DNA from: Aquatica leii
Taxonomy: Eukaryota > Arthropoda > Insecta > Coleoptera > Lampyridae
Assembly: GCA_035610365.1 (NCBI GenBank)
Contig: CM069432.1
Location: 171,676,035 to 171,740,034, forward strand
Direction of reading: 5' to 3'
DNA: 64,000 nt
Shown here: positions 11,674 to 24,360 of the stretch, piece by piece
How positions within the stretch are numbered: the first letter of the stretch is position 1
How the letters are laid out: each line of letters opens with the position of its first letter
Position numbers and translations under genes: made by a program
The notes under the pieces: generated by a model
The model's database searches: none
Told to the model about the DNA's origin: nothing
The model's input: the letters and a program-made list of their open reading frames with translations, nothing else

Positions 11674-12017
11674 GCAAGTATACTCGCTCAGAGGTCAATA
11701 AAAAATTCCCTTATTTGCAGGATATTGTAAAGTATGATCGTCTTTGATAGTGTTTCTCTCCTCTTTAGTCTAAGACTTCATTACAATAACTGACTACATT
11801 TCTATACATGTATGTGATAGGTGTCATACAGTTTTAACTCTCTCGTATAGAGTTTATATTTTAGAACTTGAAACATTTGATATTTAAATCTACGATACAC
11901 TAAGAATTATATATTTGTTTGGTGTACTGGACACTAAACGAAACTCAAAGTGTATAGAATTTGTTTACACAATTTATTGTAGTTTTAGATATATAGCGTT
12001 TAGTTAATACAATTAAG
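11674..12017. other. short stretch upstream of SMG9 exons
   Basis: A+T-rich, no motif of the upstream SMG9 GTPase-like part is visible. Any earlier exons must lie elsewhere or be lost; the 5-kb element inserted at 6615-11665 is immediately upstream. Confidence 0.45.
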
Positions 12018-12607
12018 TGTTTGTTACAAGGTTTATCCAATCTGCTGAAATGCTAAAACCAACAATTTCTAATCCAGAAGACGAATTAGTTGATCACTTT
12101 CCTCATTTAATTTTAATACAAAATAAAGCGCAAATGGAAGATTTTTCTCCAAAAAAATTTAAACAGATGCAACAGGTAACATATTTGAACATTTATATTA
12201 CCTTAACACAATAACGAATTGTAGATATATAAAACTTTTTTTAATAAAACAAAAATGCATATCGAATCTGGAATGGGTATCGGATCCGGCAGGATTATAA
12301 CTAGTCTTTCCCCAGAAAATTGTGGAGACGCTATAAATTTATTTTTAATACCAGAATGTAACGAACAACTAGGTATATACGTAAGGTTTAAAGTTTAAAG
12401 TAATTTATGTGGTTTTTAGATCAATTGTACAAAGGCCATCCGTCTTTAGAGGAACTGATAAAGAAATTACGTTCGAACATTTTAGGTGCAACAAAATATC
12501 CATTAAATAACACTAGCGAAAAACATTGGTTGGTATATTGTTCGAAAGTTTGGGATCATGTTAAGAAAAGTAATTTTTTTGTTGAATACACGAAACTTAT
12601 GCCTTAG
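12018..12607 (+). CDS. smg9: SMG9-like C-terminal exons (partial gene, three exons)
   Basis: Three short exons read in order: 12018-12175, 12225-12372 and 12420-12607, joined by introns of 49 and 47 bases with GT..AG ends and compatible phase. The peptide contains RFIQSAEMLKP, HFPHLILIQNKAQMEDFSPK, NLFLIPE, YKGHPSLEELIKKLRS and WDHVKKSNFFVEYTKL before the stop. These blocks match, in order, the C-terminal third of SMG9 (mammalian form: FLQTAEMVKP, PHLVFLQNKARREDF, VNLFLVP, YRGHPSFQSLVSKLRS, EYSRLL). SMG9 partners SMG8 and controls the SMG1 kinase in nonsense-mediated mRNA decay. The GTPase-like N-terminal part is not seen in this window. The frames are intact, so these may be functional terminal exons; a partial gene duplicate is the alternative. 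The 5' limit is uncertain because the acceptor there is weak. Confidence 0.72.
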
Positions 12608-15600
12608 AAATTGTTTTAAAACTTTATTTTTATTAATATAATAGAATGTTAAATATAATATACATATTTAAATAAATTATCTCTAATTTTGATAGGTTTT
12701 GAGATATTATTTTCGGATAAAGCGATATCTCAAAGGACGTTTGAAATTTTTTGTCATTTATAGCAAAAAATTCACCTGCAACTCTTTTCACTGGTCAAAA
12801 TGTTGTTTACTAGTACGCTAAAAAAACACAGCCTGATAATATAGTATGAAGTAGTTTTTGAATTGGCTAAAAATTATGTATGTTAAAAATAAACTTCTTT
12901 ATTGGTTATTATTATACAGTAATCGCCAGAAAGTACTATGTATATATTTTGTTTATTTTAATAATATGAAAGTGTAAAGAAAATTTATTATGAATTTTCC
13001 GTCAAATAATTGTATGCAATCGAAAAATTGTTTCTCGAATTTCAATTCGTGCATAGTAGATTAGCATGATGATCACCTGACAAACATATTTTATATATGT
13101 TGCACACTTTCTGGTGGGTGCTGTATATTATAATTGAAAACTATTCAGTAAAACTTCTAATTTTGGGCTTATGAAAAAGTTAAATTGATTATCGTTTAAA
13201 TATCCGTTTAATGCGGATCTGCATATTATTATTGAATTTTGTTTTCATATTCCAACAATACGTGAGTTTAACAGTTTTGCTATTATTGTTGTTTTGCTTA
13301 TAAAACAATGTACCTCGTTCATAATGGGATTGAAACTTGGCACAACCTGCCGAGTGATTATTATCTTGACTTGTGTGCTTAAAAGTAATAGATTTTTTTA
13401 CAAATATGCCGTGTTACATCATGATTGTGTTTTTTAGGAAGTGAATTAAGTCGGTTGGATTTAGATGCTATTGAACCCGAAGAGCTCAAGGTCAGTATTA
13501 CGTCTTGTCTGGTTTATTTTGATCTACGTTTAATGTAAGTAAAATAGTTTTTGGTTAAATGTCTACGTATTGATATTACTATTATATTTAGTTTTTCAAA
13601 TGTCTCTTTTCTTGAACTTGTACAAACTGATTTTTTTATAAATTGATCTAATTTCTCTTTCATTTCAAACATAAAATTTTCCGTTACGGTTTGATTGTGC
13701 ATTCATAAAATTTATATATAAAGGAAAATCGCCGAGCATCTTATGTCTGAAATGCTTTACGCACGGTTACGTATCTTATTGTTAGGTACCAAGTGGCACC
13801 ACTTTTGTGCGTTTAGAGATCTGACTGGCGAGTTGTGATGATTTTGCAGCTCTTAATAGTTCTTACTTTAACTTTCTCGATAAACTTCGCTAGCATCGTA
13901 TTTTGGGTTTTAGGATGTCACTTTTATAAGTCGTAGAGAGTCCGCCATAAAAGTTAACTTTGTGGTATTGCATTTGCTACCGTGTACTCTTAATTCGGCA
14001 TGTTACCTTCAAAATATTCCTAATAGTACAAAAACTTCCATAAGATGTCTTTACAAGGACATCTGAACGCTTTACGAACGTCCATAATAGCATTGTATAT
14101 TAATGTTATAGTAAGCCAATGTAATAGAAAATTCCAACTCCCAAAAAGTGAACTACGTTAGTTACCGATAGGTGTCGCTTATATGAAACTTTTTAAAATT
14201 AATTATAGATACGAACCTAAATATGAATTAATATGCGAATATAAGACATACGTTTCTAATCGTTTGTTTACATGTTACTGACATAACCTCAATAATTTAA
14301 ATATTTAATATTTTCTTATAAAGTAAGTACCTACTTTTAGGTGGCAGTTTTTGCATTAATTTTTTTATCATATTTTTGTTTTTAGTAAAACAAAGGAGTT
14401 AAATTCGGATTATTACGATTTACTACGTTTTTTGGGAAAAAATGTTCATATCTATTTAAGTTAATAACAGTTCAAAAGTATTAAAATTCAAAGGTTGAAA
14501 CAAGTAAAATTAATACGCACATTCCAGGACATAAATAAAAGCCTTATGACAAATCTTTAACCTAACGAGATCATACACTGGATTCTTCAGGTACAACGAC
14601 TTGGAACTAAACACAAAACGGGGTGATTAGCACATCAGCATTTAGAGTTAATTTCAACACGACATAATTTTATATATTTTAATTATGTTCTGATTTTTGG
14701 TATAGTTTCTGACATTAATGTATGTACAAGCATTGCACGAGATAAAACCAATCGATTATTTATTTTTTACAATTGCACTTGTGTTATTAATCACATTAAA
14801 TATAAATGATTGACAAATTTGGCAAAACGTTTAATTTAGAATTCTTGGTAATTATTACATATAAAGTTAATTTTACCAGCGACCAATATCACTTGTAACT
14901 CGTAACTAAAAAAAAAGGTCGTAAAGATTTTGACAACGCAAAGAATGAAAAAGTTAATAATTTGACCAGTAACTGCAGTAGTAACGGAATCACTGGTAAC
15001 TGGTTTTGTATTTTTATTAGTCGCTGATATTTGAGGGATGAAGAAGTAACAATGACAAAGTCACCGGTAACAATATTTCGCTCATCACTAGTCTGAAGGA
15101 AGAATTATGTAATTTCGTCAGTTACTTGGACAACCACAATGAGTTCATATTTCCTTTATTGAGTATAAAAAACTGTTTTAGTCATAGTTAAATAGCATGT
15201 ACAAAAACTATTTAATTACATAATAATTTTATTATTGCACAATATGTACAAGCATTAACAAATAATTCTTATATTCCCATTAAGTGCTTAAAATATTTAT
15301 AAATATGCTTAAAATGTCTACAAAAATCACTTTGTACTCTTATTCTTACTGCATTTGGCATCCAATATTATTTTAACATCTGATCCTACACTTTTCTTTT
15401 GTAATCAACTCCAGTCTGTGGATAACACAATATATAATAATTGTTACATTTCTAAGGTTGTTTTACGCACCATCTTTTTGTCCCTTGCTGCTGATGTTTC
15501 ACATAATCAAATCCATAGTTCCTTATCAATTTTACTACATGAAAATATTCTGTGCATTTAAATTTTCTGGAAGATTCAACATTCTGGAGAATGATCCAAT

Positions 15601-15834
15601 TTAAAAAACCCTGTAGTAAAGTATACTTCATTTTTCACAGAGATGATCGTCATCTGTAATAAAATGTTTTGATAACTATTTACATACATAACGAAAAAAC
15701 TTAAAATCAACGTTTGAAAAATTTAAATAGCAAAATAGCTGTCCTCGAAGACTTTGAATTTAAAACTGAATAATCATTCTAAATCGCTTTAAGAAACGGA
15801 TCCAAAATTGAAATTACTTGCTTAATCTTGCCCA
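12608..15834. other. intergenic, including SMG9 3' flank
   Basis: A candidate polyadenylation signal AATAAA lies in the TAAATAAATT stretch near 12670, shortly after the SMG9 stop. The rest is A+T-rich without convincing genes. The frame at 15355-15561 shows no motif; a small GT/AG-bounded open stretch at about 13438-13491 is noted under rejected items. Confidence 0.45.
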
Positions 15835-16415
15835 ATTGAAATGCATTGTGAACTTGTAATTATTATGGTATTTAGAAATGCATTTCAATTGCACGGTGAG
15901 GTCCACGAGTTAAGCTTCCTCATCAGGGTTCCTTGGAAAATTGTGTTGAGCATTGAATTATGAAAATCATCCAAACGAAGCTCCGAGAAGATAAAAAACT
16001 CCAGGAAAGAACCACGCTGCCGGTAGAAGGAATAATGAAGCTCCTAGAATGTTGCCTCAAGAACTCGTACTTTCAGGAGAAAGACAGATTCTTCACTCAA
16101 GACGAAGGACTACCAATGGGTTCATCTCTATCACCAGTAGTCGCCAACATATACATGAACTGGTTTGAATCTCAGGCCATAGAGAAATCAAAATTCAAAC
16201 CCAAAACATGGCTTAGATATGTTGACGATACCTTCATAATTTGGAATCACAGTAATCGGCAACTAGACCTTTTTCTACAACATCTGAACAACATCAAACC
16301 ATCCATCAAATTCACTATGGAACAGGAACAGGAGAACTCACTTCCTCTGTTAGACGTTCAAGTAACAAAGAACAAGAAAATTATGGAAACGACTGTCTAC
16401 AGGAAAGTTCAGCAG
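15835..16415 (+). pseudogene. Penelope-like element PLE-2, RT fragment
   Basis: The frame from 15960 gives a Penelope reverse transcriptase palm: KIIQTKLREDKKLQERTTLP, then GLPMGSSLSPVVANIYM (block B), WLRYVDDTFIIW (catalytic YVDD), KFTMEQEQENSLPLLDVQV and ending at TVYRK. It lacks the N-terminal fingers and the whole GIY-YIG nuclease; homology stops at about 16415 and the rest of the frame to 16514 is chance. Just upstream, CAATTGAAATGCAT (about 15835) and ATGCATTTCAATTG (about 15880) form an inverted pair, possibly a remnant of an inverted tail. The copy is from a different subfamily than PLE-1. Confidence 0.85.
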
Positions 16416-18044
16416 AATGTTATTACTTCGCATCAAGCAACATTGTTTAATACATTCAAACAAACCATAATTCTTAATTGGTGTAACTACATGAAAATTT
16501 TCTATAGGTTCTGAGTTCATATTAGAATTCTAATATTCTGGGAAAGCGTCTACTTTTAAATGACCTGTAACTGAGTATGCCTCTTTTATAAAATGATTTT
16601 CGCAAACATATTTTTTTTTGAATAGTTTCTGGAGACAGAGATCTTAGTGAAAGATTACCTAAAACAAAATATTCGGTCACATATCTATTTATATTCTTTT
16701 AATTTTCTTATTTGTAAATTTCGTTTTTATGTACGTGCGTGTAGTCAAATACGTGCACAAATGCTCGGCGTAAGCCTTATTAGACAAAATTTTATGTATC
16801 GACTTCCATGAAAAAACGTACTGATTTTTAGGTCAACGTACTTTTTAACCTAACTCGAACGAAACGAATTTTTGAAACTGTTGTTTATCCGTAGGAGAAA
16901 CTAAGATTTTACAAATAATTCTATTTTTATGTATTTTTATTTTTGCGTATGAACGGATAGCAGCAAACCTAGCTTTAGCCAATGAAAACTTTAAAGTTGC
17001 TACAAACATACCTACTTATGGCCTACCTTTCAAATTCTGGTTTGTTATAATAATTTGTTAAAGAAAACGTGCTTAAATCAGTTACAAAAGTACCGATGTA
17101 CTTTTAGTTGAGCAAAAGTACTGAGCTTAGACTACGGCAACGTTGTTATTATTCCTACATCTCTGACATATCTGTGTTATTTATTTAGTTATCGCACGGC
17201 GAGATATCAAATTTACAAGCATTCGAAAACAATTCGTTTAGTCAGAAGCAACCGAAACTCAAGGTTGTCATGTGACCTGAACGAAAGAGAACAATTAAAT
17301 CATTGTATTGAATGTATAAATTTTTACGCTTCAAATGGGGTTACATTTTAAAACTACCACTTTAATTGACGCTATACAATGCTATGATCAATTATTAATT
17401 AAACTACAATGCTTTAACTTCAGTAAAGTTCCATAACTCTAAAGCGTTGTTGTGTTTTGTTCATTTTGATTTTTTACAATAAATAATAGAAATCGATCGT
17501 CATTTATTTGACGAAAAGAAAAACACAAAAACTAATTTTTATACCAATAAATAGCTTATTTTATAAATTCAATATACAACTGAAACAATTTTAAAATTGA
17601 AGAGTTGATAACAAAAACTGAAAAACCTGTTTTGTCGTAGTCACGTAACGTATAAAGATAAAAACATTAATATCTAGTCAAAGAAATTAAAATTTAAAAA
17701 AAACTACAATTTCGAAAACAGATTCAATCGTTAAGTATTCTTTTCGGTTTAAAAATGGAAATAAGATCAAAACCAAAAATCACAATGACGTTTTATTTTA
17801 GGAGTTATCAAAAAAATTAAAATGGTAACTTTAACACTGATAAAATATAAGATATTAATTTTCTAATCTTCGTATTTTGAAATCAAATGAAGTTTTACCA
17901 AGTTTTACGTAAACTTCAAGTGGTATATTAGAATACAAAACATAAATACAGTTTTGAAATTCTCGAATTTCGCGTCTTAGAGATAAAAATTTCCCGCGTC
18001 ATAATTACTAGAGCCAAATTGTTTCATTGATAAAATTTTTGTTA
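16416..18044. other. intergenic, nothing recognised
   Basis: A+T-rich DNA of about 1.6 kb with no supported feature on either strand. Confidence 0.55.
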
Positions 18045-18790
18045 AATACTGCGGTGATTCAAACCTAAGGCGATACTTAACAAGAGTTCTTGAAAAACAA
18101 CCATGTAAAATGAAAATTATTATTTAACGGTGTGTGAGGTAATTGAATTTGTAGATAAAACATCAAACCATCAAACAGCGTGCGAATTTGCTATCAGTGG
18201 GCAGACAATAGCACAGCTACAAAAACGTGTTATACGATGCAACAATGATAAATATTGTTTTAAATTAAAGAATCCTATAATAATTTTAATTGGAACCAAT
18301 GATATTTTGAGGGTAAGTAACAAAACTCTATCGATACTACAATAATAATAACATATGCTAAGGTCAATTCCTACCACACGATGAAAATGGGAATAAAAAG
18401 AATAATTGCCATATTAAAAGGCAGAAGCACAAAAATAACATTGGTGACAATACCAGCGTATAAATACGCTAATTATGAACAACAAATTGTAACTTTTAAG
18501 TACAACCGTTTCCTTTGGAGTCTTAGAAGTAGTAAGCTAAAGATTCGTTGTATATAGAGGAGATATGATATTGTTTATTTACAGAGCATATACAACGTGG
18601 ACCTCTATTCGCACATTGAAGTGAATGACCTGGAAAGGCAATACACTACAATAAAAGATATTTTGGCAAATAATTAAATACTTTGTAGAGATGGTATTCA
18701 TTTAAATAATCGTGGTTTGGCAAAGCTTAACACCCACTTGAAACAAACACAGCATCGTGTACATTTTGCCAACGATGTAGAAATATGTTA
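18045..18790 (+). pseudogene. SGNH hydrolase-type esterase domain, interrupted
   Basis: All the expected SGNH blocks can be read in order: GDSNLRR (block I, about 18053), a glycine block in EFAISGQTIAQ, IILIGTNDIL (block III, GxND, about 18280-18310), TLVTIPAYKY, and DGIHLNNRGLAKL (block V, DxxH, about 18690-18730). SGNH esterases use Ser, Gly, Asn and His. A consensus donor (GGTAAGT) follows 18312, a weaker acceptor lies before 18363, and TTTATTTACAG precedes a third coding part at about 18586, so the gene seems to have had introns. A frameshift near 18122 and a stop at about 18676 break it. Similar domains occur in host proteins and in ORF1 of some CR1-type retrotransposons; the introns favour a host or DNA-transposon gene. 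Confidence 0.6.
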
Positions 18791-21500
18791 CTTTTAAGAC
18801 TTCACCCCATTTCCTTTCTTTCGTCCCAATTCCCAAGTTACATCGTCATTTAATATAATCTTAATATCCTTCTCCTGGCAAGTAATGCTCAATACCTACC
18901 CGAGGTACTTGCTGTACAAGTAAAATGCATTGAACATCTGCTTATTTATATGAAAGAACTGAGACACTATTTTCAAGTAAACGAAACATTTTATTTGGCT
19001 ATACTTGAGCACATCCCAATTAAAAATATATACTTATTGTATTCACAAATCACAAGTAATTTAACATACTGTGCTTGGGTAAATTATACTAATAGAAACA
19101 ATTGAACAATTAAAAGAATAATAATCGAAAGGTTAATACAATCAAGAGAATCGATTGAATAGAAAAATCATTGTACAGGGCATGAAACTTATTAGCAGCG
19201 TCAATTTAAACATTTTGGGTTTGGATTTAAATAAAATTCAATTTCACTTACCGCAACGTTCAATCCATTTTGATAATCTTGAACTGTCATGTTTGATGGA
19301 AACCGATGAAATTTTAATTCTGGCGTTTTCCTTTTGAATTCTCACAATTTTTGTAAACACATTTATTCCCGACATGTTCTACCTAATTACCTATTTGATT
19401 AAAGTAAAAATGTTAGATGATTAATTTTAGAAATATTTCCTTATTAAATTAAATTTCCTTATTAGATTCCAATTCTAATTTAAAAATGCAGATAGATTTT
19501 ACAATCTGTATTCTACTTGGTATTCTACAAAACTTTGGTTATGTTTATGTTTGGGTTATATTTTAATATACATAAAATGATATAAACTAATTAACGATAT
19601 ACGTCGTGCAGATTTGACAGGTTGCTTTTTAAATAATTTTTTCTTAGTGACATCTGGTGTTCGCATCTTAAAACTAGCGTTTTTTAAATTTTGGATGCAA
19701 CCAATAGATGCGCTACGGTATTCTTGCATCCAAAGGTGGGAGTAAAAAATTTACATTGGATTGGCCTACTATAACATTAATATACAATGATAATAGCTAC
19801 GATGGATGTCCATAAAACGTTACTTTGGCACATAATTGTGCATCTAAATTCGTTCTTAATAGTTTCAGCCCTATTTTCACTGTTCATACATCATAAAAAG
19901 AGATACAAGCATTTATTAAAAAAAGCATTAGTACATAATACAACGATTTATAGAATGTATAATACAATACAATGCCAGAAAAACAATATATTTTTTTAAT
20001 TGATGACACATTTCATGCAATAATAATATAAACAACAATAGAAACACAAAACCAAATAATTACTTTAAAAATGTGGTAAAAGCGAAATAAGAACATTCAT
20101 GAACTACGACTTAATCTCGTTTTCTACTCCTATCTTGGTTGGATTTTTTGGCAATGGATTTTACCAAACACCTTTAAATCATAATCATTTAAAAAAAGGT
20201 CTTCTCTAAATTTGTATTTATTAAAACAAGCTACAATTATTGTTTCGACTGTACTCCTAATTGTCAGTCATCATCACTTTAAAAAAATGCATCATATAAA
20301 ATGCACTAAAAAGTAAAAGATGATTTAATTTACAATTAAACGACAAAATTTTCATTTAACACATCTAACACAATACATATGACAAATATGATAAATATCT
20401 CAAAATGTGTATTTTATTTACATGAAATTACTTTTTGAAGTCGATGCCATGTATGACAGTGAGGTAGAATTAGGCTTAATTCTTAACATTAACTTTAGGC
20501 GATTCAATTTAAGATTCAAGCGCCTCTAACGGCAAAGAACGAACTAGCGTTGCAATGATAAACGTCATAATTGCCTTTATTTCCATACTATTTATACTAC
20601 TTCTTTTTGTGTTGTTACAAACTTTTTCTGAAAATCAAAATTTAATTTATGTACTTTATAACCTTTTTTTTAGTTTGATAAGTTTTTTCGGCATTACATA
20701 AGATTTACTAATATTATTTGTGATTCTAAATTAGTTTGTATACAGGTTAGAAATTGCATTCACTAGTCGTTTTATTGTGGTTTAATAGTTTTGTGGTTTA
20801 GTTTAGTGCTATAAAACAACACGATAATTACTTACAACTCAATTTACAGCCGGCATAGTTAGATTGGGCTCTTAATAGTACAATTAGTCACTAAGAAACA
20901 TCAATTTCACTTTACATGTAGGTACATTGTTTTGTCATCGCAAACTTCATCAGGCATCGGCTTTATGTAATTTTTTTTGTAATAAAGTGATGGTCAGCAC
21001 GTTTACTTCGAAGTGTTTTGCTTGCTATTTCAGTTGTAGTTCTAATTGTGAGATATTGTATGGAAGGCAAATGTAGTGTCGAAGCCCTTATTTTGTAACT
21101 GCCAGGCAGTTTGTCTGAATGTATGTAATTTTATGATTGGCGCTAATCTAGAATTATAATAACAACTAAATATATACTTGTTTGATAAAAATAATGTTAT
21201 ATTTAAAAATGTTGCAAACAAAGTTTCATATTTTTTTCTAACAGATTTTCCAAGTTATAATTTCACCACCCGGGCTGCATGTTGTTCAACAAGTTTCTCA
21301 GTTCCATAATTGTTAATTATGTGCATTTTTTTCCCAAATATACTTAAGAACACAGCAGAAATTCAAAATAAAACAGCAACAAATTAAGTACGCGTATTAA
21401 GCTATCATTGCAACGGTAGTTCAAATTGTCGCCGCGAGTTAGCGTATCGCTATAGGCGGTATATTATGTGTGAATGTGAATATTAGATATAGTATTATTG
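18791..21500. other. intergenic with one hairpin
   Basis: About 2.7 kb of A+T-rich DNA. At 19690-19734 TTTGGATGCAA and TTGCATCCAAA form a perfect 11-base inverted pair around a 23-base loop. The frames at 19155-19337 and 19787-19999 have no recognisable motif. Confidence 0.5.
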
Positions 21501-22513
21501 CCCAGATAGCATGTAAACTTACTGCAAGTTTGTTTTTACCTTGCTTTTCCGTGCCATGTTTACGAATCTTGCAAGTTTACAGCATTATTCGTAATATTGG
21601 CAATTTTGACGACACGCTTGAGAAATTAGAGTAGCTTGCGACAAACTTGCAGAAAACTACTTTTGCAAATTTGCAGTACACCGGCGTAAACGCATAAATA
21701 CCGGCCCATGTCTCCCCATTTTTATGTTAATAAAAGTCGTGTTTGTCATTTACATGGTGTTCTAGCTCGTTATTATTTAGTTCTGTGTTTACTCATCGTA
21801 TACTTTTTAGGTAAGTACTATTGCATTTTATTGCACTTAAGTATTCGTTTGTATAACTAATTCGATTAAAAATTTTAAATAATTTTGTCAACACTACTAA
21901 CTGAGTTTGAGACCATTAATATATGTTGTGTATTGTATAATAATAATATTTTAAATATTTAAAGTTTTGCATGCTTTTAGCTTATTAAACATTACCATGA
22001 AATCTGCAAGTACAGTTAATTCTTAAATTTATGTATGTTATGCTTCAGGTCAAACCGAGTCGTGAATAGGACAGGTGAAAATGAAACAGAATTACAACAA
22101 ACAGACAGTACCTAATGAAGTTGTAATTACTTTGTAGAAACAAGTCTTTATTTAATTACAATATCAATAAGCAAAATAATGTTTTGTTTTTCTTTCTACT
22201 TTTCTTCAAAGTACAGTGATGTTTCTGAAAGTTTGATGAATTTCCATCACAAGCAACGTTAATATGTATGTATGTTATATATTTCAATAGCATTTTTACA
22301 AATTTTAAACCTTGTCATGACAATTGGCAATTCGTAACAATTCTGCTGCAAGTTTGTCGAGACAAGGTTGTCACAATGTCACAAACTTGTTATTGCTTCC
22401 TTAGCTAACTTGCTGCAAGTCTCCAAATTTGCCATGACAATATTGCTGCAAGTTTTATAGTTGTCACGATAACTTTGCTGCAATCTTGATACAAGCTTAC
22501 ATTGCTGTTTGGG
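21501..22513. mobile_element. unclassified TIR element CCCA-a
   Basis: The left end reads CCCAGATAGCATGTAAACTT and the right end, on the minus strand, CCCAAACAGCAATGTAAGCT. Both subterminal regions are filled with many copies of a short motif, CTGCAAGTTTG or its complement CTTGCAGCAA (for example 21530-21680 and 22340-22500). There is no open frame of note in the middle. No convincing target duplication was found. The termini resemble those of elements at 34980-35900 and 43802-46979. Confidence 0.65.
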
Positions 22514-22589
22514 TAGTAGGTAATATACTTTGGTTATAAAAATTTCTGCTTACCTATAGTGTCTTCTGACTCCGCAAATTTAATTTCGA

Positions 22590-24360
22590 AAGAATTCTTT
22601 TCGTTATATCATTAGTATTACACCTCTTCTTATATCTTCGGATGCCGAAGCTGAAATGGAAATATTCATACTATTCTTGCTCCCCCTAAGGCTGCTTATA
22701 CTAAGATGTCACTAGCTAAGTAGAACTTAACTTTTTTGGGCGAAGGTTTGTTTTCGCTCACCGAATTCTTGATGCGGCTTGATGAGATGTGTATGTAGCG
22801 CGGTGTCTATTTAGAGTCAATCTTTGTGTTTATTTAGGGTAAATCGAGATTTGTTGCGTTCTTGGCAAGAAGTAGTTACGTTATTAAAATCAGAATTTTT
22901 ACCACCTGATTACGACGATTGGCTATGGGATGAGATTCGGAATCGAACCATGGGGCGTCAAGAATCGACATGTGACGATTATGCGAAGTTTCTTGCAACG
23001 ATTATCTCTGCCAACTTCTCAGAAAACTCAACTTAAGACGATCCGGCTTAATTTAACTCCGTACTACCAATATGTCTTAGGATTAGCGCAGATCTCTACA
23101 TGGAAATTAACTAAACTTTTAGTGGAACTCTATAAATCATCTCCTTTGCGGTGAACCACTCTACTCTTGGAACCTGCATTGGAGTATGTTAGTGCCGCAT
23201 CGGACTCTTCTCTTGCTTCTACTTCTAAGAATCGTTCAATACGGTTCGAAGAAAACGCTTAACTTCTACCCCTTCTGTTTTTAATTTATTTCGACGAGGT
23301 CCTCTTGACTTTTCTTTTCGCGTTACTTATTTGAATTGTCGTCAGACTGGACATATCTCCGAACTGTGACAAGCCTTAGACTCTTCACTGTTTTGGCTGT
23401 GGACAGGCGGGGTTAGTCGTTGAAATTCTTCTAAGTGTAGTATTGTCTTGGGAAACTAGGTCACAAATCTACGGACTAAGTCGTAGATTCTACACTATCT
23501 AACCTCAAATCCTATTCTGGACGTGACTGACAAGCAACGTATTTATATTTGCGAGTGTTCGCGATGATGAGCTTCCATGTCTTACGGTTAGTGTTTTAGA
23601 TTTTTCTTTCTTTGGTCTTCTCGATACTGGTGCTTCGCGAACCCGTCTGGACGATCGAGGGTGGCAAATTCTACAATCTTTGAATATTCGCCTTTCTCGT
23701 TCTGCTGTGACTTCTTGTAATTTGGCGACGATAAGTGTACGGTACTAGAATCGTTCGGTACGGTTCGAAGAAAACGCTTATACTTCTATTCTTTCTGTTT
23801 TTAATTCATTTCGACGAGGTGCTCTTGACTTTTCTTTTCGCGTTACTTGTTGGAATTGTCGTCAGACTGGACATATCTCCGAATTGTGACAAGCCTTAGA
23901 CTCTTCACTGTTTTGGCTATGGACAGGCAGGGGTTAGTCGTTGAAATTCTTCTAAGTGTAGTACTGTCTTGGGAAACTAGGTCACAAATCTACGGACTGA
24001 GTCGTAGATTCTACACTATCTTTAACCTCGAATCCTATTCTGGACATGACTGACAAGCAACGTATTTATATTTGCGAGTGTTCGCGATGATGAGGGTGGC
24101 AAATTCTACAATCTTTCAATATTCGCCTTTCTCGTTCTGCTGAGACTTCTTGTAATTTGGCGACGATAAGTGTACGCTACTAGGATCAGTTTTTCTGTCG
24201 TTTTTTTGGAAAGCAAAGCGAAAACGGTTAAAACACCTTGGTTATTCCTGATGATTCGCAACAACTGATTTTAGGCACCGACGTCTGGAAAGCTGTAAAC
24301 TTTATACCTGATTTTCGCATGGACTTTGGACTTTTAACGCTATTTCCCTAGTAGAACAAA
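22590..24360 (+). pseudogene. gypsy D gag-protease relic with internal duplication
   Basis: A clear gag stretch reads LLRSWQEVVTLLKSEFLPPD (22850-22910) and continues into a DEIRNRTMGRQES block, as in Ty3/gypsy capsid proteins. Upstream, degraded frames still show a PPKAAYTKMSLA-like start. Near 23335 and 23855 a CCHC-like NCRQTGHISEL follows; at about 23615 GLLDTGASRT is the aspartic protease active site; LGTDVWKAVNFIPDFRMDFG at about 24270-24330 is the protease end. Many stops and shifts. The reverse transcriptase of the same element is at 27238-27905, so about 2.9 kb of foreign DNA separates them. Confidence 0.8.
23227..24180 (+). repeat. tandem segmental duplication inside gypsy D
   Basis: The segment 23227-23745 is repeated at 23750-24180 with high identity (shared blocks include CGGTTCGAAGAAAACGCTTA, AATTGTCGTCAGACTGGACA and GACAAGCAACGTATTTATAT). 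The second copy lacks the roughly 90-100 bases that carry the protease active site, between GATGATGAG and GAGGGTGGC. Confidence 0.85.

Noticed and set aside
13438-13491. Small open stretch (SELSRLDLDAIEPEELK) between an AG and a GT, like an internal exon
   Set aside because: Only about 18 codons, no recognised homology and no neighbouring exon; such stretches occur by chance.
15355-15561. 68-codon plus-strand frame and its minus-strand counterpart
   Set aside because: Neither translation gave a recognisable family and the codons are A+T-driven.
19155-19337. 60-codon frame downstream of the SGNH-like gene
   Set aside because: No SGNH block and no other motif; too short to support.
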